A stretch of DNA of 64,000 nucleotides from Flavobacterium frigidimaris. Its GTDB lineage: Bacteria > Bacteroidota > Bacteroidia > Flavobacteriales > Flavobacteriaceae. The stretch lies in assembly GCA_900129595.1 (NCBI GenBank), contig FQWG01000003.1, positions 248,001 to 312,000 of the forward strand, read 5' to 3'. The notes beneath the pieces are model-generated. The model was not told the origin of the DNA and ran no database searches. It was given only the letters and a program-made list of their open reading frames with translations. Position numbers and translations under genes: made by a program. Below are positions 1-8,401 of the stretch, one piece after another (positions within the stretch are counted from its first letter, which is position 1; every line of letters starts with the position of its first letter).

Positions 1-818
1 ATTGGCTTTATACCACAGATTATATCGAAAATCCGGATAATCTAAAACCAGCCGTGGCTTCGATGAAGTTTATTACGGGGTATTTGATCGAACTCTCTTT
101 AAGTGTCGATAATATTTTTGTAATTGCAATTATTTTTGCCTCTTTCAAAATCCCCCAAAAATACCAGCACCGTGTTTTATTCTGGGGAATTTTAGGCGCA
201 GTGGTTTTCCGTGGATTGATGATTTTCTTTGGTGTAATGCTCATTCATAAATTTGCCTGGACTACTTATTTGTTTGGTGCTTTCCTGATATTTACTGCCT
301 TAAAAATGTTATTCTCCGGCGATGATGATGACTTTCACCCAAAAGATTCTTTTGTATACAAAACACTTGGAAAAATCATCCCCATTACAGCTGAAATGGA
401 CGGTGAAAAGTTTTTCATCAGTACAAAAACCGCCAAAAGAACCGCAACGCCATTATTTGTAGCCTTGGTTGTTATTGAGGTTATGGACGTTCTTTTTGCT
501 GTAGATAGTGTTCCCGCCATCTTAGCGATTACCTCTGACCCGTTTTTGGTCTTCAGTTCTAATATCTTTGCAATTCTGGGATTACGTTCGATGTACTTTT
601 TCTTAGCCAATATGCTGGCAAGATTCAGTTTCTTAGAATATAGTTTAGTAGCTATTTTAGCCTTTGTGGGATTAAAAATGCTTTTACACGAATGGATTCA
701 GGTACCGGAATGGGCTTCATTAGGTTTTATTGCACTTTCGCTTTTAGTGGGGATTTTGGTTTCTCTTAAATTTGGAAAAGAAAAAGAACTTACTGATACT
801 GATTTAGAACAGGAATAA
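1..818 (+). CDS. TerC family integral membrane protein (5' end missing)
   Basis: The reading frame is open from the first bases of the window, so the gene starts upstream; a GTG at 54 is probably internal, because family members are about 50-70 residues longer. What remains is a polytopic membrane protein with about seven hydrophobic segments. It carries the two acidic intramembrane motifs of TerC/Alx proteins, ELSLSVDNIFVI near the start and EVMDVLFAVDSVPAIL in the middle. TerC proteins are linked to tellurite resistance and, in the Alx/YceF branch, to manganese export and calcium/metal homeostasis. The acidic C-terminal tail (TDTDLEQE) is poorly conserved. A hairpin terminator follows 25 bases after the stop. 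The family call is firm; the transported ion is inference. Confidence 0.93.
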   Translation, partial: WLYTTDYIENPDNLKPAVASMKFITGYLIELSLSVDNIFVIAIIFASFKIPQKYQHRVLFWGILGAVVFRGLMIFFGVMLIHKFAWTTYLFGAFLIFTALKMLFSGDDDDFHPKDSFVYKTLGKIIPITAEMDGEKFFISTKTAKRTATPLFVALVVIEVMDVLFAVDSVPAILAITSDPFLVFSSNIFAILGLRSMYFFLANMLARFSFLEYSLVAILAFVGLKMLLHEWIQVPEWASLGFIALSLLVGILVSLKFGKEKELTDTDLEQE

Positions 819-843
819 TATTCCTGAAACATATATTTATAAT

Positions 844-872
844 AAAGGCTATCCCAAAAAGATAGCCTTTTA
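844..872 (+). terminator. Rho-independent terminator of the TerC gene
   Basis: Inverted repeat AAAGGCTATC / GATAGCCTTT with a 7-base loop, followed by a T-rich run, 25 bases after the TerC stop codon. Confidence 0.85.
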
Positions 873-954
873 TTTTTATTGATCATTTGTTATTTCGCTA
901 CTAGACTTAAGAGACAGACGATTTCGAATAATCGTTTTAATAAATCTACAAAGT

Positions 955-1083
955 TTGTCATTTCGATAGAAAAAGGCCCGAGCGATAGCGAACAGACAGA
1001 GTAAATCACACAAGAAAACCGATAAAGATTGGGCTATAGTTACGGAATTACTTGTGGAGATTCCTCGTTCCTCGGAATGACAA
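955..1083. repeat. Intergenic repeat bounded by TTGTCATT(T/C)CGA ends
   Basis: The gap 819-1152 holds no credible gene. Most of it is an element bounded by a 12-base inverted repeat, TTGTCATTTCGA at the left and TCGGAATGACAA at the right (one mismatch). It includes the phrase GGAGATTCCTCGTTCCTCGG. From general knowledge, very similar stretches occur many times in Flavobacterium genomes as non-coding dispersed repeats; I see only this copy in the window. Function unknown. Confidence 0.55.
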
Positions 1084-1111
1084 GATTGCGGATAAACAAA
1101 TGTGTATTCAT

Positions 1112-1143
1112 AAAAAAAGGAAATCTTTCGATTTCCTTTTTTT
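1112..1143 (-). terminator. Terminator of the lipoprotein gene 1153-1668
   Basis: Inverted repeat AAAGGAAATC / GATTTCCTTT flanked by an A run on the left and a T run on the right, so it can work in both directions. It lies 10 bases beyond the stop of the minus-strand gene. Confidence 0.8.
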
Positions 1144-1152
1144 ATTATGTGT

Positions 1153-1668
1153 TTAATTTAAATTCTTTACTTTACTATCATCAATATTATATTTCTTAAT
1201 TACAGCATTGTAATCTGAATAATCTTCTTTATTAATAGATTTTCCTGAAAATGCAGTATCACCAGGAACAATAACAATTCTAAAAGTCTGATTATCTAAA
1301 TAATCCGGAGTCAATTCCAAATCATAATTACCCTCAGCATATATTATAAAATGTTCGTTACTAAATTCAAAATCATAGCTTAATCTTCCTTGCGAAAGAT
1401 ATATAATTTTGGGTATTTGTTCCCAAATTGGAGCATTAGTTGAAGTGATCGTGCCAATTTTTCTATAAATTAAAATAACATCATTCTTATAAATTGCAGG
1501 ATTTAGCGCTCTATTAATATTAAATCCATCTTGAGCATTATAATCAAAATTAACGTTGTTAAGCTGAAAAACTTCACTAATTGTATCATAATCTACATCA
1601 TCATCATTTGAGCATCCCGAAAATGCGAACAGTCCAACGACTGCGAAAAGTGTAAGTATCTTTTTCAT
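1153..1668 (-). CDS. Small lipoprotein of unknown function
   Basis: 171 residues. The N-terminus is a lipoprotein signal peptide: MKK, a hydrophobic stretch, then the lipobox FSGC with Cys at residue 19, followed by an acidic spacer (SNDDDVD) that in Bacteroidota often marks surface export of lipoproteins. The mature part is mostly short beta-strand-like segments without cysteines. I do not recognise a named domain, although small Flavobacterium lipoproteins of this shape (one per locus, monocistronic) are common. It has its own terminator at 1112-1143. Function not assigned. Confidence 0.8.
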   Translation of the reverse strand: MKKILTLFAVVGLFAFSGCSNDDDVDYDTISEVFQLNNVNFDYNAQDGFNINRALNPAIYKNDVILIYRKIGTITSTNAPIWEQIPKIIYLSQGRLSYDFEFSNEHFIIYAEGNYDLELTPDYLDNQTFRIVIVPGDTAFSGKSINKEDYSDYNAVIKKYNIDDSKVKNLN

Positions 1669-1773
1669 GGTATTTGTGGTATTAATTGTTTTTAGAATAC
1701 ATTATATATATAAAGATATTCCAAAAATCAAACCAAAAAAAGAATTTTGCTAAATTCTTATTAGAATTTTCTT

Positions 1774-2643
1774 TTATTTTTTTGCAACCTGCTGATTTTT
1801 AAGCAATATTTTATTGAAAAACAATACATGATACGGCAATGAATTCTCCCAATAATCCCAGGTATGTGCTCCGGGACGTTCAGTATAATCGTGATCTACT
1901 TTGTTATAAACCAATCTTCGGTGTAGTTCTCTGTTGGGTTCTATCAAAAAATCATCAACGCCACAATCTATAATCAATGGTAGTTTATTGGCTTTTAGCT
2001 TATCTAACATATTCATAACAGCGTATGGTGCATACATTTCTGAGTTGCCGCTTTTATCCCCAAAAACGGGCTGCATGAGTTTTACTACCTGAGCAGATGA
2101 TTCACGATTGAGCATGGTACTCATGTCTACTGCCCCACTCATGCTTCCGGCAGCACAAAACAATTCAGGATGTTTGGCAGATAAATACAAAGCACCGTGA
2201 CCTCCCATTGAAAGCCCTGTTATTACTCTTCCGTTTCTGTTGCTTATCGTTCTATAGGTTTTATCTACTTTCTGAATAACTTCCTGCGTTACGAATGTTT
2301 CAAACTGACTTCCTTTATTTACCGGACTGTCCAGATAAAAACTAAAGGTCTCGCCTTCCGGCATTACGATGATAATATTATACTGATCAGATAGATTCTG
2401 AACTAATTTTTTGTTGGGTGTACTTTTTAGCCAATCGCCAAAATGACCATACGCACCATGTAATAAGTACATCACCGGAAATGCCGATTTGCTTTTTGCA
2501 TATGAATTGGGCAATACGACAGCAGCTTTGTAGGTTTTGCTCATCGATGCACTCGGAACTTGCAGAGTATCTACTTTGGCCGCGTAACTCATTGATGAAA
2601 CGCATAAAAGAACAGCAAAGACAAAGAATTTAAAGTTTTTCAT
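1774..2643 (-). CDS. Secreted alpha/beta-hydrolase esterase (esterase D / antigen 85-like family)
   Basis: 289 residues with a cleavable signal peptide (about residues 1-21, ending SMSYAA). The fold is that of the PF00756 putative esterases (S-formylglutathione hydrolase, antigen 85, feruloyl esterases). Visible landmarks are YLLHGAYG (oxyanion loop, about 59-66), the nucleophile elbow GLSMGG with Ser145, an acidic residue in CGVDDF (Asp230 or Asp231) and the catalytic His260 in GAHTWDYW. It probably hydrolyses ester bonds of carbohydrate or acyl esters in the periplasm or outside the cell; the substrate cannot be read from sequence. Monocistronic; neighbours on either side are unrelated. Confidence 0.88.
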   Translation of the reverse strand: MKNFKFFVFAVLLCVSSMSYAAKVDTLQVPSASMSKTYKAAVVLPNSYAKSKSAFPVMYLLHGAYGHFGDWLKSTPNKKLVQNLSDQYNIIIVMPEGETFSFYLDSPVNKGSQFETFVTQEVIQKVDKTYRTISNRNGRVITGLSMGGHGALYLSAKHPELFCAAGSMSGAVDMSTMLNRESSAQVVKLMQPVFGDKSGNSEMYAPYAVMNMLDKLKANKLPLIIDCGVDDFLIEPNRELHRRLVYNKVDHDYTERPGAHTWDYWENSLPYHVLFFNKILLKNQQVAKK

Positions 2644-3020
2644 ATTTATATTTTTTTCTGATTAGGGATTGTAAATATACTTTTTTATACAATATATCAT
2701 ATGAAAAATCCGACTGGTTTTTGAGTAGTATGATTATGTTTTTAGGTATTTTAATAATTAAAAAGATTCTATTTCACACAGATTAAAAAAAGATTTAAGC
2801 AGATGCACACAAATTTTTTAATTTTAAATCTAAATAAAATCTGCCTAAATCTGCAGAATCTGCGTGAAACAAAAATTCGCGCAATCTGTGGCAAAAAAAT
2901 AACAATAAAAAAAATCCACGATAACCCGTTTAATCCGCTAAACCCGTGGCCCATCACATCGTAAAACAAAAAAACCATTCGCCGCAACGAATGGTTTTAA
3001 TTGAATTAGATTTTATTTTC
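2644..3020. repeat. Gene-free stretch with CAGATT-type palindromic repeat
   Basis: No credible coding sequence; the 72-codon frame here is made of repeat sequence. Positions about 2773-2905 contain AATCTGCG / CGCAGATT-like words in both orientations (CACACAGATT, ATCTGCCTAAATCTGC, CAATCTGTGG) that can fold into a long imperfect stem. Related blocks occur at 44107-44198 and 46649-46816. The right end carries the terminator of the M13 peptidase gene. Confidence 0.6.
2971..2998 (-). terminator. Terminator of the M13 peptidase gene
   Basis: Near-perfect inverted repeat AAAACCATTCG / CGAATGGTTTT around a short loop, 23 bases beyond the stop of the minus-strand gene. Confidence 0.8.
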
Positions 3021-5057
3021 CTACCAGATGACTACTCGTAAACTATCCGGCTGATACATTTTGTCTCCTTTTTTGACATTGAATGCCTTATGAAATTCCG
3101 GAATATTACTCAATGGTCCGTTGACCCTGAATTGCTCCGGTGCATGAACATCCGTCATGATCTGATTGATTTTGGACTCATCTCTTCTGTTGACCATCCA
3201 GGAATAAGCATAAGCAAGAAAATAACGCTGCTCCGGAGTCAGACCGTTAATTTTTTCCTTTTTCTTAAACTGCTCCGTTTTTTCGAATGCTTCGTAACCC
3301 ATGATAACTCCGCCTAAGTCAGCAATGTTTTCGCCTTGGGTAGCGTCACCGTTTACCTGTTTTCCTAAAATAGAATATTTGTTATACTGATCTACAATCA
3401 ATTGTGTTTTTGCCTTGAATTTCTTTAAATCTTCTGCTGTCCACCAATTGTTTAGGTTTCCTTTTTCATCATATTGACTTCCCTGATCATCAAAACCATG
3501 CGTGATTTCATGTCCAAAGAAAGAACCGCCTAATATTCCGTACAAAATAGCATCGTCCGGCATACGCCCTTCATAACCCGGAACAATAATATTACAAGCC
3601 GGAATCACGATTTCGTTGTTGCTGGGATTGTAATACGCATTATATGTCTGTGGATGCATAACCCATTCGTTTCTGTCTACCGGTTTTCCATATTTATGAA
3701 TCATATCATTATATTCCCAAATATTGCCTTTCATCACATTCTCACAATATGATTTTCTGTCTATAGCAAGTTGGCTCATATCCTTCCATTTATCCGGATA
3801 CCCCAATTTCATGACCATTTTACTCAGCTTGTACAATGCTTTTTGCTTGGTAGGTTCACTCATCCAGTCTAACTTCTTGATGTGCGAAGCAAATACATCA
3901 CGAATATTGTTTCCTATTTCCTGTAATTTTTCTTTTACTCCTTTTGGCATATAATCCGCCACATAAACCTGACCTATTAATTCGCCTAAAGATTCATTTG
4001 TTTGTCCTACTACTCTCTTCCAACGTGGTTTTTGAGTTGTCACGCCATTCATTGTTGTCGAATAGAATTTAAAATCTTCTTTTTCGATAGCAGCAGTCAG
4101 ATAAGGCGCATAAGCACTTACAAGATTCCACTTCAGATAGGTTTTCCAGTCTTCGATTGTATATTTTTTGATCGTCGTATTCAATGCTTTAAAAAATTCC
4201 GGCTGCCCCACAATAACCGAATCGGCTTTTGCAATCCCTAAAACCGGTAATACTTTTTTCCAGTCGATATCCGGTGTAATAGCATTGAATTGATCAACGG
4301 TAAGTTTATTGTAATTTTTGACAGGATCACGAAGATCTTCTAATTTTCGGGATGCTTTTGCCAGTTCTGTTTCGAATTTCATTACCGTTTGGGCATTTTT
4401 TGCCGCAACAGACTGCTCTTCTCCCATAAACTGCATCATCGTTTTAAGATGTGACAAATAAGCAGAACGTATTTCGACAGTTCGTTTATCAGAATCGAGA
4501 TAGTAATCTCTTTGTTTCATTCCTAAACCGCCTTGCCCAAGAAACAACGCATATTTAGTACTGATTTTATCATCCTGTGAAACATAAAACGTAAAAGCCG
4601 GATCTGCCCCTATAGTTTGCAAATGTGCAATTGTAGTAACCAGTCCCTGAACATCTTTAATTTCACTGATTTTTTTTATTTCGGTATTTAGCGGAGACAA
4701 ACCAGCTTTTTCGATGGCAAGCGTATCCATTCCTGAAGCATAAAAATCGCCAATCTTTTGTTTGTTACTTCCTTTTGCTACTGATTCGTCTTTAGCGGCA
4801 TTCTCGCAGATACTTTTAATTTGTCCATTAATAGTATCCATAACAATTCTCATTATTCCGTTATTGCTGTCCGTTTTGGGAATAGGATTTTTTTTGAACC
4901 ATCCATTATTCGCATAATTAAAAAAATCATCCGCAGGATTTACTGTTGTGTCGCGGTTAGTAATTAAGGGATCTGAAAATGCTACATCTTTTTTATTGCA
5001 GCTCAAAAAGGTCATTCCGATAAAGAGGAACGTAAGAGGTTTTCTAAATAAATTCAT
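3021..5057 (-). CDS. M13 family zinc metallopeptidase (neprilysin/PepO-like), lipoprotein
   Basis: 678 residues, the usual length for M13 peptidases. The N-terminus is a lipoprotein signal with Cys at residue 20 (FLSCNKKD), so the enzyme is probably anchored in the envelope. The first half is the helical M13_N domain, the second the catalytic domain. The zinc site is complete: HEITH at 516-520 and the third ligand in GENIADLGG (Glu576). The AYY motif for substrate backbone binding reads NAYYNPSNNEIVIPA, and the family C-terminus, usually CxVW, reads VVIW here, so the cysteine is lacking as in many bacterial members. It should cleave oligopeptides up to a few kDa. Monocistronic, terminator at 2971-2998. 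Confidence 0.95.
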   Translation of the reverse strand: MNLFRKPLTFLFIGMTFLSCNKKDVAFSDPLITNRDTTVNPADDFFNYANNGWFKKNPIPKTDSNNGIMRIVMDTINGQIKSICENAAKDESVAKGSNKQKIGDFYASGMDTLAIEKAGLSPLNTEIKKISEIKDVQGLVTTIAHLQTIGADPAFTFYVSQDDKISTKYALFLGQGGLGMKQRDYYLDSDKRTVEIRSAYLSHLKTMMQFMGEEQSVAAKNAQTVMKFETELAKASRKLEDLRDPVKNYNKLTVDQFNAITPDIDWKKVLPVLGIAKADSVIVGQPEFFKALNTTIKKYTIEDWKTYLKWNLVSAYAPYLTAAIEKEDFKFYSTTMNGVTTQKPRWKRVVGQTNESLGELIGQVYVADYMPKGVKEKLQEIGNNIRDVFASHIKKLDWMSEPTKQKALYKLSKMVMKLGYPDKWKDMSQLAIDRKSYCENVMKGNIWEYNDMIHKYGKPVDRNEWVMHPQTYNAYYNPSNNEIVIPACNIIVPGYEGRMPDDAILYGILGGSFFGHEITHGFDDQGSQYDEKGNLNNWWTAEDLKKFKAKTQLIVDQYNKYSILGKQVNGDATQGENIADLGGVIMGYEAFEKTEQFKKKEKINGLTPEQRYFLAYAYSWMVNRRDESKINQIMTDVHAPEQFRVNGPLSNIPEFHKAFNVKKGDKMYQPDSLRVVIW

Positions 5058-5382
5058 TCAGTTATAAATTTGGTGATGGGTTAAATCTATTCTTGGTACA
5101 CTTGTTATAATTTGAAGATAACCAGCATGTAAATATAATTTTTATAACAATAAGAAATAGTAAAAAAATTCAAATTTTAAAATCCAAATTTCAAATAGTA
5201 AAGCTTCAACTTCACTAAGGAACAAGATAATAAATGATTTTTCAAAAAAAGTTGGCCACAAATTACACGAATTAGCGCGAATTTTTTCTAAGCAAAATGA
5301 GAATACTAATTCAATTCGTGACTGAAAAAAAATCCTGAAGCTTCTTTAGAAGTTTCAGGATTTACAGCCGGACAAAAGGTCT
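5058..5382. repeat. Gene-free gap with an AATTCGTG/CGCGAATT palindromic fragment
   Basis: No open frame worth calling. Around 5252-5320 the words CACGAATTAGCGCGAATT and, inverted, AATTCAATTCGTG recall the repeat families seen at 46690-46870 and 55860-55910. The left part is plain AT-rich DNA that must hold the M13 peptidase promoter. Confidence 0.5.
5330..5363 (-). terminator. Terminator of the AraC regulator gene
   Basis: Inverted repeat TCCTGAAGCTTCT / AGAAGTTTCAGGA with an A run on the left and T run on the right, 20 bases beyond the minus-strand stop. Confidence 0.85.
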
Positions 5383-6255
5383 TTAGCTAATAATTATTTT
5401 GTGTTCGTGACGGTATTGCGAAGCGCTTTTACCGGTGTATTGTTTAAAGGATTTACTAAAGTGACTGAAATTATTAAAACCGCTTTCGTAACATACTTCA
5501 TTAATACTAATAGGTTTTTCTGCCAATAGTTTTGAGGCGTGTACCAAACGGTATTCATTTACGAACTCTGTAAAAGTTTTATTCGAAATCTTCTTGAAAT
5601 AACGGCAAAAAGATGGTGTAGTCATACTTACCAGACTCGAAACCTCATCGATAGCGATTGATTCCTGAAAGTGATCTTTGACATAATTAAAGATTACATT
5701 GATACGGTCATTGTCCTGCGTTTGTAATTCTAATGAAAAACCATCAGCATTAAGCACCGTATAATCTTTAGAAGAATCAAGTTCGTCAAGAATACTCAAA
5801 AGCGTAAGCAAACGTTCAAACGGAAGTTGATTTTCCATCATTTCGATTTTCTTACCGATCTGTTTTTTAGTTTCTCCTCCAAAAGCGATTCCGCCTTTAG
5901 CCTGACTCAAAATATTTTGAACCTTTCTCATTTCGGGAGCAACAAAAAAATCATTCCCTAAAAACTCCGGTTTAATATGAATAACGGTTTCGGTTGTGTT
6001 TCCCGTTTGTTCATTCGTAAAACCACAATGTGGCAAATTAGCACCTATCAGTATCAAACTCCCATTGGTATAATAAGAAACGTGGCTTCCTATTTGTCTT
6101 TTCCCTGCCCCACCATTTATATAAACCAACTCAATCTCTGGATGATAATGCCATAAATGAGCTTTACTGTTGGTCTTTTCGGCGTGCTTTGTGTAGGTAA
6201 AAGAACTTCCGTATGAATTCGATATCACTTCAAGAGCTGGGGCAATTGTCTTCAT
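5383..6255 (-). CDS. AraC family transcriptional regulator with cupin-type sensor domain
   Basis: 290 residues from the chosen ATG at 6255. An in-frame ATG at 6291 would put the start inside a conserved leader repeat and upstream of the likely -7 box, so it is rejected. Residues about 15-110 form an AraC_binding cupin (HYHPEIELVYINGG, then GANLPHCG). Residues about 185-285 form the double helix-turn-helix (IDEVSSLVSMTTPSFCRYFKKI and, second, SINEVCYESGFNNFSHFSKSFKQ). Such proteins sense a small ligand, often a sugar, and activate nearby genes. Its 5' leader shares a roughly 70-bp element with the two duplicated secreted-protein genes to the right, which makes those genes its likely targets (inference). 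Confidence 0.92.
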   Translation of the reverse strand: MKTIAPALEVISNSYGSSFTYTKHAEKTNSKAHLWHYHPEIELVYINGGAGKRQIGSHVSYYTNGSLILIGANLPHCGFTNEQTGNTTETVIHIKPEFLGNDFFVAPEMRKVQNILSQAKGGIAFGGETKKQIGKKIEMMENQLPFERLLTLLSILDELDSSKDYTVLNADGFSLELQTQDNDRINVIFNYVKDHFQESIAIDEVSSLVSMTTPSFCRYFKKISNKTFTEFVNEYRLVHASKLLAEKPISINEVCYESGFNNFSHFSKSFKQYTGKSASQYRHEHKIIIS

Positions 6256-6265
6256 GATAAAATCT

Positions 6266-6338
6266 TTAAAAAATAATAGCAAATTTAACAAAATCGCTTA
6301 ATATAATTTAAAAATTAACCTATAACGGTTTCGTAAAT
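6266..6338. promoter_or_regulatory. Shared leader element, copy A (upstream of the AraC gene)
   Basis: Positions 6310-6338 match copies B and C exactly over 29 bases; the core is AACCTATAACGGTTTCGT with the inverted repeat AACC-N6-GGTT. Weaker similarity runs left to about 6266. On the minus strand a -7 box TAAATTTG lies at 6280-6287, so the core sits roughly 30-50 bases upstream of it, a normal place for an activator or autoregulatory site. Confidence 0.6.
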
Positions 6339-6528
6339 ACAGATTTCGCATCAAAATCCCAAAAAACCGAATATTCAAATTACAGTAATCGGGCTATATT
6401 TTTAAGTACCCGTATTTTTACTCCTAATTTTTTTAATATATCCTATTTAATCCAGTCCTTTTATACACAAATCCTATTTCAGTAAGAATATACTTCATTT
6501 TATACAAATGTTAATTTTTACAAATCAT

Positions 6529-6600
6529 TAAAAAATAACAACCTAATTAACAAAAACACCTAATATAATTCAAAAATTAACCTATAACGGTTTCGTAAAT
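6529..6600. promoter_or_regulatory. Shared leader element, copy B (upstream of secreted protein 1)
   Basis: The exact 29-base core is at 6572-6600, with similarity running left to about 6529. The core lies 58-86 bases upstream of the -7-like box TAATTTAG at 6658-6665. The TTG at 6632-6634 is a candidate -33 element. Confidence 0.6.
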
Positions 6601-6704
6601 GAGAATATAGCATATAAATTGGAAAATACAGTTGTGAAAAAATCACAGCTGTCGGAGTAATTTAGCATCAGAAAATTAGAACTAATAATTTAAAACGAAG
6701 CGCT

Positions 6705-7124
6705 ATGAAAAAGATATTAAAATTAAGTATAGTATGTGCAGTACTTTTTACAGGAATGAGCACTTATGCAATTGATGGAAATGATAATGGAAATGCAGAT
6801 TTTAACCTACACGTATTAAAAGCCAATGGAAAGCTTATTACGTTTGCTCTAAATCAGGTAAAAAAAGCAAGCATCAGCATTTATGATAAAAACAACAGTT
6901 TGATCTATTCTGAGAATGCTACCGGTAAAGAAGGAATCCTAAGAACTTTTAGCTTAGAAGAACTTCCTGCAGGAACTTACTTCTTAGAAGTTGAAGACAG
7001 TGCAAAAAAAGTGAGACACGAAATTACAATTACTGATGATCAGTCTGTATTATCATCAAAAGCAGTTTCGTCAGCATATAAAGCAGGTTTCTCTGCTCAA
7101 AATTCAAGCGTAGCAGTACGCTAA
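6705..7124 (+). CDS. Small secreted protein, duplicated family member 1
   Basis: 139 residues. Clear signal peptide (about 1-22, ending STYA) and a single beta-rich domain of about 90 residues (FNLHVLKANGKLITFAL ... LPAGTYFLEVE ... VRHEITI) resembling the Ig-like/T9SS C-terminal sorting-domain layout, in which a GTY-hydrophobic strand is typical. The tail ends SSVAVR. I cannot assign a function; it may be a periplasmic or surface adhesin-like small protein. It is about 80% identical by eye to the next gene (7621-8028), and both promoter and terminator regions are duplicated too. A looser third relative follows at 8402. Confidence 0.85.
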   Translation: MKKILKLSIVCAVLFTGMSTYAIDGNDNGNADFNLHVLKANGKLITFALNQVKKASISIYDKNNSLIYSENATGKEGILRTFSLEELPAGTYFLEVEDSAKKVRHEITITDDQSVLSSKAVSSAYKAGFSAQNSSVAVR

Positions 7125-7128
7125 AAAA

Positions 7129-7232
7129 GTTTATACTCTCATAAAGTATAAAAATGAGGTTAGATAGTTAGTAAAGTTAAAAACGTGATTGTTTTGAAAC
7201 AGCTCTTTGTGGTTATTGAGCTGTTTTTTTTG
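7129..7232 (+). terminator. 3' hairpin and terminator of secreted protein 1
   Basis: Two structures: a short hairpin TTATACT / AGTATAA just after the stop, and a terminator AACAGCTC / GAGCTGTT plus eight Ts at 7198-7231. Both recur after the second copy of the gene, with the hairpin stem kept and the loop changed. Confidence 0.8.
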
Positions 7233-7250
7233 TGCTATATTTTAATTTTG

Positions 7251-7377
7251 GTTTAACCGCAAGGAGCGCTAAGATTTACGCAAAGTTCGCAAAGTTTATA
7301 ATTATTAAGCTTTGCGAACTTTGCGTTTATGTAAAACCTTGCTTATAAAAAGACCTTTGCGCCCCTTGCGGTTAAAC
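7251..7377. repeat. Palindromic repeat GTTTAACCGCAAGG ... CCTTGCGGTTAAAC
   Basis: A 127-bp element bounded by a perfect 14-base inverted repeat, with a second nested perfect inverted repeat (ACGCAAAGTTCGCAAAG / CTTTGCGAACTTTGCGT). It fills the space between the two copies of the duplicated gene. A relative sits at 24535-24643. No coding capacity. Confidence 0.75.
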
Positions 7378-7439
7378 CTCATTTCAAACATACTTTTGTA
7401 AGAAATACAGATAAATTTACATTATATTAATTTAAACAA

Positions 7440-7516
7440 AACATTAAAAAATAATAGCCATATTAACAAAAACGATAGAAATAATTCAAAAATTAACCTA
7501 TAACGGTTTCGTAAAT
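7440..7516. promoter_or_regulatory. Shared leader element, copy C (upstream of secreted protein 2)
   Basis: The exact 29-base core is at 7488-7516. The -7-like box TAATTTAG at 7574-7581 and TTG at 7548-7550 keep exactly the spacing seen in copy B. Confidence 0.6.
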
Positions 7517-7620
7517 GAGAATACAGCATCGAAATTGGAAAATAGAGTTGTGCTAAAAAATGCATATCCGAAGTAATTTAGCATCAGAGAATTAGAACTA
7601 TTAATCTAAAAACAAATGTC

Positions 7621-8028
7621 ATGAAAAAGATTTTAAAATTAAGTTTAGTATGTGCGGTACTTTTTTCAGGAATGAGTACTTATGCAATTGACGGGAATGA
7701 AGATTTTAATCTTCATGTATTAAAAGCTAATGGAAAGCTAATTACGTTTGCCCTTAATAAAGTGCAAAAAGCCAACCTTGCTATTTATGATAAAGATGGT
7801 ACTTTGATCTATTCTGAAAGTGCTTCTGGTAAAGAAGGAATTTTGAGAACTTTTAGTTTAGAAGAATTTCCAGCCGGAACTTACTTCCTGGAAATTGAAG
7901 ATAATGTAAAAAAAGTGAGACATGAAATTACAATTACTGATGATGCAACTTCATTATCAAGAAAAGCAGTTTCATCAGTTTATAAAGCAGGATTTTCTGC
8001 TAAAAATACAGGCGTAGCAGTACGCTAA
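7621..8028 (+). CDS. Small secreted protein, duplicated family member 2
   Basis: 135 residues, tandem paralogue of 6705-7124. It has the same signal peptide (MKKILKLSLVCAVLF, ending STYA), the same beta-domain motifs (LHVLKANGKLITFAL, EFPAGTYFLEIE, VRHEITITDD) and the same tail (VAVR). It lacks a four-residue Asn/Gly-rich insert found after the signal peptide in copy 1. Synonymous changes are frequent while the protein is well conserved, so both copies look selected and functional. Terminator at 8101-8133. Function unknown. Confidence 0.85.
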   Translation: MKKILKLSLVCAVLFSGMSTYAIDGNEDFNLHVLKANGKLITFALNKVQKANLAIYDKDGTLIYSESASGKEGILRTFSLEEFPAGTYFLEIEDNVKKVRHEITITDDATSLSRKAVSSVYKAGFSAKNTGVAVR

Positions 8029-8029
8029 A

Positions 8030-8133
8030 AAGTTATACTGCATACAGTATAAAATGAGGTTAGATAGTTAGTAAAGTATAAAACGGGAAATCGTTTTTTA
8101 AACAGCTCTTTGTGGTTATTGAGCTGTTTTTTT
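8030..8133 (+). terminator. 3' hairpin and terminator of secreted protein 2
   Basis: Hairpin TTATACT / AGTATAA just after the stop, then AACAGCTC / GAGCTGTT with a T run at 8101-8133; duplicate of the structures at 7129-7232. The rest of the gap to 8401 is AT-rich. It holds a promoter for the next gene: TTTG at 8331-8334 and TAGTTTTG at 8357-8364. Confidence 0.8.
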
Positions 8134-8330
8134 ATGCCCTTTTTTTTCCTGAAAATTTTTTCGGTTTCATTTTTAGAAAACTATTCTTAATAAATCTAAG
8201 AATCTGGTTTTTAAACCATTAAAAAAATACGCAGAAAAAAATCCAAAAGTCCAGTAATTACGTACATAGTTCAGCCAAAACACCGAAACATCTTTGATTC
8301 AGCAATTTAAGCACTGAAAAAAGTGATTTT

Positions 8331-8364
8331 TTTGCATAAAATTAAATTTCTATTTGTAGTTTTG
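8331..8364 (+). promoter_or_regulatory. Bacteroidota-type promoter of secreted protein 3
   Basis: -33 TTTG (8331-8334), 22-base spacer, -7 TAGTTTTG (8357-8364), which fits TAnnTTTG exactly; the ATG follows 38 bases later. Confidence 0.6.
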
Positions 8365-8401
8365 AGCGTTCCACAAACAGTAATTAACAATTAAAAAAAA
8401 C

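Noticed and set aside
335..610. 91-codon minus-strand frame inside the TerC gene
   Set aside because: Opposite-strand shadow of a membrane-protein gene whose own motifs are convincing.
2769..2987. 72-codon minus-strand frame
   Set aside because: It is composed of the CAGATT-type palindromic repeat, shows no protein-like composition and lies in a terminator region.
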